The notes under the pieces: generated by a model
Seen by the model: only the letters and a program-made list of their open reading frames with translations
What the model was told of the DNA's origin: nothing
Database searches by the model: none
In this document: positions 62,112 through 64,000 of the stretch, one piece after another
How the letters are laid out: every line of letters begins with the position of its first letter
Numbering within the stretch: position 1 is the first letter of the stretch
Position numbers and translations under genes: made by a program
Assembly (NCBI GenBank): GCA_903857865.1
Contig: CAIOGO010000002.1
Location: forward strand, 21,933-85,932
Length of the DNA stretch: 64,000 nucleotides
Direction: 5' to 3'
Source: an uncultured bacterium
GTDB lineage: Bacteria > Bipolaricaulota > Bipolaricaulia > UBA7950 > UBA9294

Positions 62112-63224
62112 ATGGCGAAGTCCGTCCTCGTCTGCATGAGTGGCGGCGTCGACAGCACGGTGGCCGCCTTGCTGCTCAAGAGGCAAGGATACGACGTTGT
62201 CGGGCTGACGTTCTGGTTCTGGTCCTTCCCGAGGGCCCCCGCGTTCCATGGCACGACGAAGTGCTGCTCGATCGACTCGGCCTCGCTGGCGGCGCATGAG
62301 CTCGGCATTCCCCACAACGTCGTCGATGCCAGCGACGCGTTCCAACGTCTCGTCCTTGACGACTTCGTGGCTCGACTCCGCGGCGGAGAGACGCCCAACC
62401 CCTGCGGGCGGTGCAATCGACTCGTTCGATTCGGGCTTGCCGTTGCGTACGCGAACGAGCACGGATTCGACTACATCGCCACCGGCCATCACGCGCGGCT
62501 CGCCTCCAACGAGAAGGGTCGTTTCTCCCTCCTCCGCGGCCGGGACCCTCGCAAGGATCAGACGTACTTTTTGTACGGCCTTGAACAGGACGTCCTCTCG
62601 CGCCTCCTTCTGCCGGTCGGCGAACTCGAAAAGGAAGAGGTGTTCGCCATCGCGCGGCGCGAGCAGCTGACCGCGGCCACGCTTCCAGAAAGCCAGGACC
62701 TGTGCTTCGCCGTCGGGGACGACGTATCGTTCCTCTTTGACGACCGAGACTACGCGCCCGGCCCTATCCTCGACCGCGAGGGACACGAGGTCGGCCGTCA
62801 CCGCGGGCTCCCGCGGTACACGATCGGTCAGCGCCGCGGGCTCGGCATCGCGTCTCCCCAGCCCCTTTATGTCATTGGCCTAGATCCCGGCCGCAACGCC
62901 GTCATCGTCGGGGGCGAGAGCGAACTCATGCGGGACACTCTGATCGCCACCGACGCCGTCTACGCCTGCAGCGAATCGCCGACAGATGGAGCGAACATCG
63001 AGGCGAAGATCCGCTATCGCTCCCCCGCGAGCAGCGCTCGTTTCGCGGCCACGCGTGAGTCAGAGTTCCGACTCACGTTCGAGACGCCGCAGCGCGCCGT
63101 GACCCCCGGCCAGCTGGCCGTCCTCTACGACGGCGAGCGACTCCTCGGCGGCGGGATCATCTCCCAGTCCTCGACAAGCCCCGCCCCGCGGGACGTATAC
63201 TCTCCACCCCGGAGGGGTGGGTGA
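62112..63224 (+). CDS. mnmA: tRNA-specific 2-thiouridylase
   Basis: 370 aa. It thiolates U34 of tRNA-Lys, -Glu and -Gln. PP-loop SGGVDSTVAA (10-19); the catalytic cysteine pair is in TPNPCGRCN (first Cys) and SQDLCFAVGDD (second Cys). ATGHHARL and KDQTYFLYGL are also typical. The C-terminus ends inside tRNA-Ser(UGA): the last 14 bases belong to both genes. It directly follows the cupin gene. Confidence 0.96.
   Translation: MAKSVLVCMSGGVDSTVAALLLKRQGYDVVGLTFWFWSFPRAPAFHGTTKCCSIDSASLAAHELGIPHNVVDASDAFQRLVLDDFVARLRGGETPNPCGRCNRLVRFGLAVAYANEHGFDYIATGHHARLASNEKGRFSLLRGRDPRKDQTYFLYGLEQDVLSRLLLPVGELEKEEVFAIARREQLTAATLPESQDLCFAVGDDVSFLFDDRDYAPGPILDREGHEVGRHRGLPRYTIGQRRGLGIASPQPLYVIGLDPGRNAVIVGGESELMRDTLIATDAVYACSESPTDGANIEAKIRYRSPASSARFAATRESEFRLTFETPQRAVTPGQLAVLYDGERLLGGGIISQSSTSPAPRDVYSPPRRGG
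63196..63201 (+). promoter_or_regulatory. -10 box of tRNA-Ser(UGA), inside mnmA
   Basis: TATACT, with TCGACA (63171-63176) 19 bp upstream as a possible -35 box. The start would be about 63208-63211, at the tRNA 5' end. Confidence 0.55.
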
Positions 63225-63297
63225 GCGGACGAAACCACCGGTCTTGAAAACCGGCAGGCCACAAGCCTCGCGGGTTCGAATCCTGCCCCCTCCGCCA
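63211..63297 (+). tRNA. tRNA-Ser(UGA)
   Basis: Acceptor GGAGGGG / CCCCTCC, anticodon arm CCGGT-CTTGAAA-ACCGG (anticodon TGA), long variable arm AGGC-CACAA-GCCT, T arm GCGGG-TTCGAAT-CCTGC (one mismatch), encoded CCA at 63295-63297. It overlaps the mnmA 3' end by 14 bp. Confidence 0.95.
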
Positions 63298-63300
63298 GTG

Positions 63301-63324
63301 GCTGAGCGGCCGCTGCCGCTCAGC
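63301..63324 (+). repeat. 10-bp hairpin following tRNA-Ser(UGA)
   Basis: GCTGAGCGGC / GCCGCTCAGC around CGCT, beginning 3 nt after the encoded CCA. A structurally matching hairpin with changed pairs follows tRNA-Ser(GCU) at 63749-63772. Confidence 0.7.
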
Positions 63325-63327
63325 TAG

Positions 63328-63610
63328 GGAGTTCCGCCGTACGCCGACGGAACTCCTGAACGTGACCACAGCACAGCGACTCGCTTGGGAGTTCCATCGC
63401 GTTGTCCCGGAACTCCTGGATGGAGCCGCAGGGCGGCGAGTAGCTTCGGAGTTCCGCCGTCTCAGGTGGTTGCAGAACTCTCGCACGAGCCCGAAGGTGT
63501 CGAGCCGCTGGGGAGTCCCCCTTGCTCCGCTGGTTGCAGGACTCCATGGGAGAGCCAGGAGTTGCACAGTGGCGCAGTCCGTGCAACTCCCTAACGACTC
63601 CGCAGGAGTC
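63328..63610. repeat. tandem hairpin-repeat array between tRNA-Ser genes
   Basis: Six inverted repeats with GGAGT..ACTCC-type arms: 63328-63356, 63388-63416, 63448-63480, 63512-63545, 63558-63590 and 63596-63610. The first three start exactly 60 bp apart, and the sequences between them are alike (for example CGCAGGGCGGCGAGTAGCTT against CACAGCACAGCGACTCGCTT). Each arm pair keeps its complementarity although the bases differ. No gene is present. Confidence 0.75.
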
Positions 63611-63615
63611 GCCGT

Positions 63616-63644
63616 TTGCCGGGGTTCCGACGGCGCGGTAGAAT
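63616..63644 (+). promoter_or_regulatory. promoter of tRNA-Ser(GCU)
   Basis: TTGCCG (63616-63621), 17-bp spacer, TAGAAT (63639-63644); the start would be near 63651, just before the tRNA. Confidence 0.7.
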
Positions 63645-63653
63645 CCGGGCGTC

Positions 63654-63745
63654 GGAGAGGTAGTCAAGCGGTCAAAGACAACGGTTTGCTAAACCGTCGA
63701 GGGGTTCACGCTCCTCCGCGGGTTCAAATCCCGCCCTCTCCGCCA
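63654..63745 (+). tRNA. tRNA-Ser(GCU)
   Basis: Acceptor GGAGAGG / CCTCTCC, anticodon arm ACGGT-TTGCTAA-ACCGT (anticodon GCT), variable arm with GAGG / CCTC pairing, T arm GCGGG-TTCAAAT-CCCGC, encoded CCA at 63743-63745. Confidence 0.95.
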
Positions 63746-63748
63746 GTG

Positions 63749-63772
63749 GCTGAACTGCTAGTGCGGTTCAGC
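63749..63772 (+). repeat. 10-bp hairpin following tRNA-Ser(GCU)
   Basis: GCTGAACTGC / GCGGTTCAGC around TAGT (one G-U pair). It has the same distance from CCA and the same stem length as the hairpin after tRNA-Ser(UGA), and is followed by the same TAGGGAGTTC. Confidence 0.7.
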
Positions 63773-63776
63773 TAGG

Positions 63777-63808
63777 GAGTTCTGCCGGCTTGGATCCTTG
63801 CAGAACTC
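63777..63808. repeat. GAGTTC-type hairpin, further copy
   Basis: GAGTTCTGC (63777-63785) and GCAGAACTC (63800-63808), a 9-bp stem of the same family as the array at 63328-63610. Confidence 0.65.
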
Positions 63809-63812
63809 GCTC

Positions 63813-63831
63813 GCGATCCCGAAGGGATCGC
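63813..63831. repeat. hairpin directly upstream of tRNA-Arg
   Basis: GCGATCCC / GGGATCGC with a GAA loop, ending 3 nt before the tRNA-Arg 5' end. Possibly a processing signal in a common tRNA precursor. Confidence 0.55.
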
Positions 63832-63834
63832 CAA

Positions 63835-63908
63835 GCGCCCGTAGCTCAGTGGATCAGAGCGTTGGCCTCCGGCGCCAAAGGTCGCAGGTTCGAATCCTGT
63901 CGGGCGTA
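63835..63908 (+). tRNA. tRNA-Arg(CCG)
   Basis: Acceptor GCGCCCG / CGGGCGT (first pair G-U), D arm GCTC/GAGC, anticodon arm TTGGC-CTCCGGC-GCCAA with anticodon CCG, T arm GCAGG-TTCGAAT-CCTGT. No CCA encoded. No separate promoter was seen, so it may be cotranscribed with tRNA-Ser(GCU). Confidence 0.92.
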
Positions 63909-63943
63909 GAAGCGGGATGGGCAGGCGTGCCCATCCCGCTTCT
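63908..63943 (+). terminator. strong hairpin after tRNA-Arg
   Basis: A 16-bp perfect stem: AGAAGCGGGATGGGCA and its complement around GGCG. It is followed by ACTCTCT rather than a pure T-run. Probable terminator of the tRNA cluster. Confidence 0.65.
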
Positions 63944-63967
63944 ACTCTCTGCGGTGAGAGTCTGTCG

Positions 63968-63987
63968 GAGTTCGCGCACGCGAACTC
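63968..63987. repeat. GAGTTC-type hairpin near the window end
   Basis: GAGTTCGCG / CGCGAACTC around CA. It has the same GAGTTC...GAACTC ends as the array repeats, so the family continues beyond the tRNA cluster. Confidence 0.6.
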
Positions 63988-64000
63988 GCTAGCCGCCCGA

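Noticed and set aside
63328-63610. CRISPR array
   Set aside because: The repeated units are diverged, palindromic across most of their length, and the intervening sequences are themselves related; no cas gene nearby.

Overview
The window is GC-rich bacterial chromosome. Bacterial markers are the S10-spc-alpha ribosomal operon, SecY, IF-1/IF-2, alpha and beta' RNA polymerase subunits, sigma70-type promoters and a CCA-adding enzyme. Formate-tetrahydrofolate ligase, ADP-forming acetate-CoA ligase, a CoA-transferase fused to an acetyltransferase domain, and a short-chain threonine dehydrogenase suggest an anaerobe that makes acetate. A deep-branching lineage such as Bipolaricaulota/Acetothermia would fit, but this is only an inference; no rRNA gene is present to settle it.

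Layout. (1) 1-942: 3' part of a threonine dehydrogenase gene. (2) 1075-23694, minus strand: one run of 35 genes, fmdB-rpoC-rpsL-rpsG-fusA-rpsJ-...-secY-adk-map-infA-rpmJ-rpsM-rpsK-rpsD-rpoA-rplQ, with a near-consensus promoter at 23824-23851 and a hairpin at the end. rpoB and rplKAJL do not precede rpoC, tuf is missing after fusA, and rpmD is missing between rpsE and rplO. (3) 23848-33723, minus strand: a PP-loop thiolation-type enzyme, long-form HPF, a HerA-like ATPase, a CCA-adding/HD enzyme, then infB-ylxP-rbfA-fhs and a family-4 uracil-DNA glycosylase. (4) 33775-45166: an 11.3-kb integrated island between two tRNA-Gly copies that share a 51-bp direct repeat. It holds a split tyrosine recombinase, a zinc-ribbon protein, an HTH fragment with a terminase-nuclease-like protein, a membrane-anchored WD40 protein, lipoproteins and small membrane proteins (some decayed), and an AIPR-type protein that is probably for phage defence. 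(5) 45199-63224: pgk, a leaderless secreted protein, a bifunctional nuclease, glmS, a glycosyltransferase, an amidohydrolase, a ribbon-helix-helix-like protein, a three-gene acetate/CoA module, a BaiN-like flavoprotein, a secreted protein, and the operon phosphodiesterase-cupin-mnmA. (6) 63211-64000: tRNA-Ser(UGA), tRNA-Ser(GCU) and tRNA-Arg(CCG), separated by an array of hairpin repeats about 60 bp apart.

Most unusual points: the island splits tRNA-Gly so that the left copy appears to use a promoter carried by the element, while the host promoter now drives a right-hand copy with an extra 14 nt after its anticodon arm. A tandem hairpin-repeat array lies between tRNA-Ser genes, and each tRNA-Ser is followed by a 10-bp hairpin whose stem differs by compensating changes. 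rpoC is separated from rpoB. pgk and a leaderless gene share one ATTATAAT element as divergent -10 boxes. In the island, a 54-aa membrane protein gene missed by length cutoffs has a decayed second copy, and both copies are followed by a related terminator hairpin.

All calls were made by reading the sequence; no database search was run. Start codons were moved from the longest reading frame where a Shine-Dalgarno site or family knowledge supported it.
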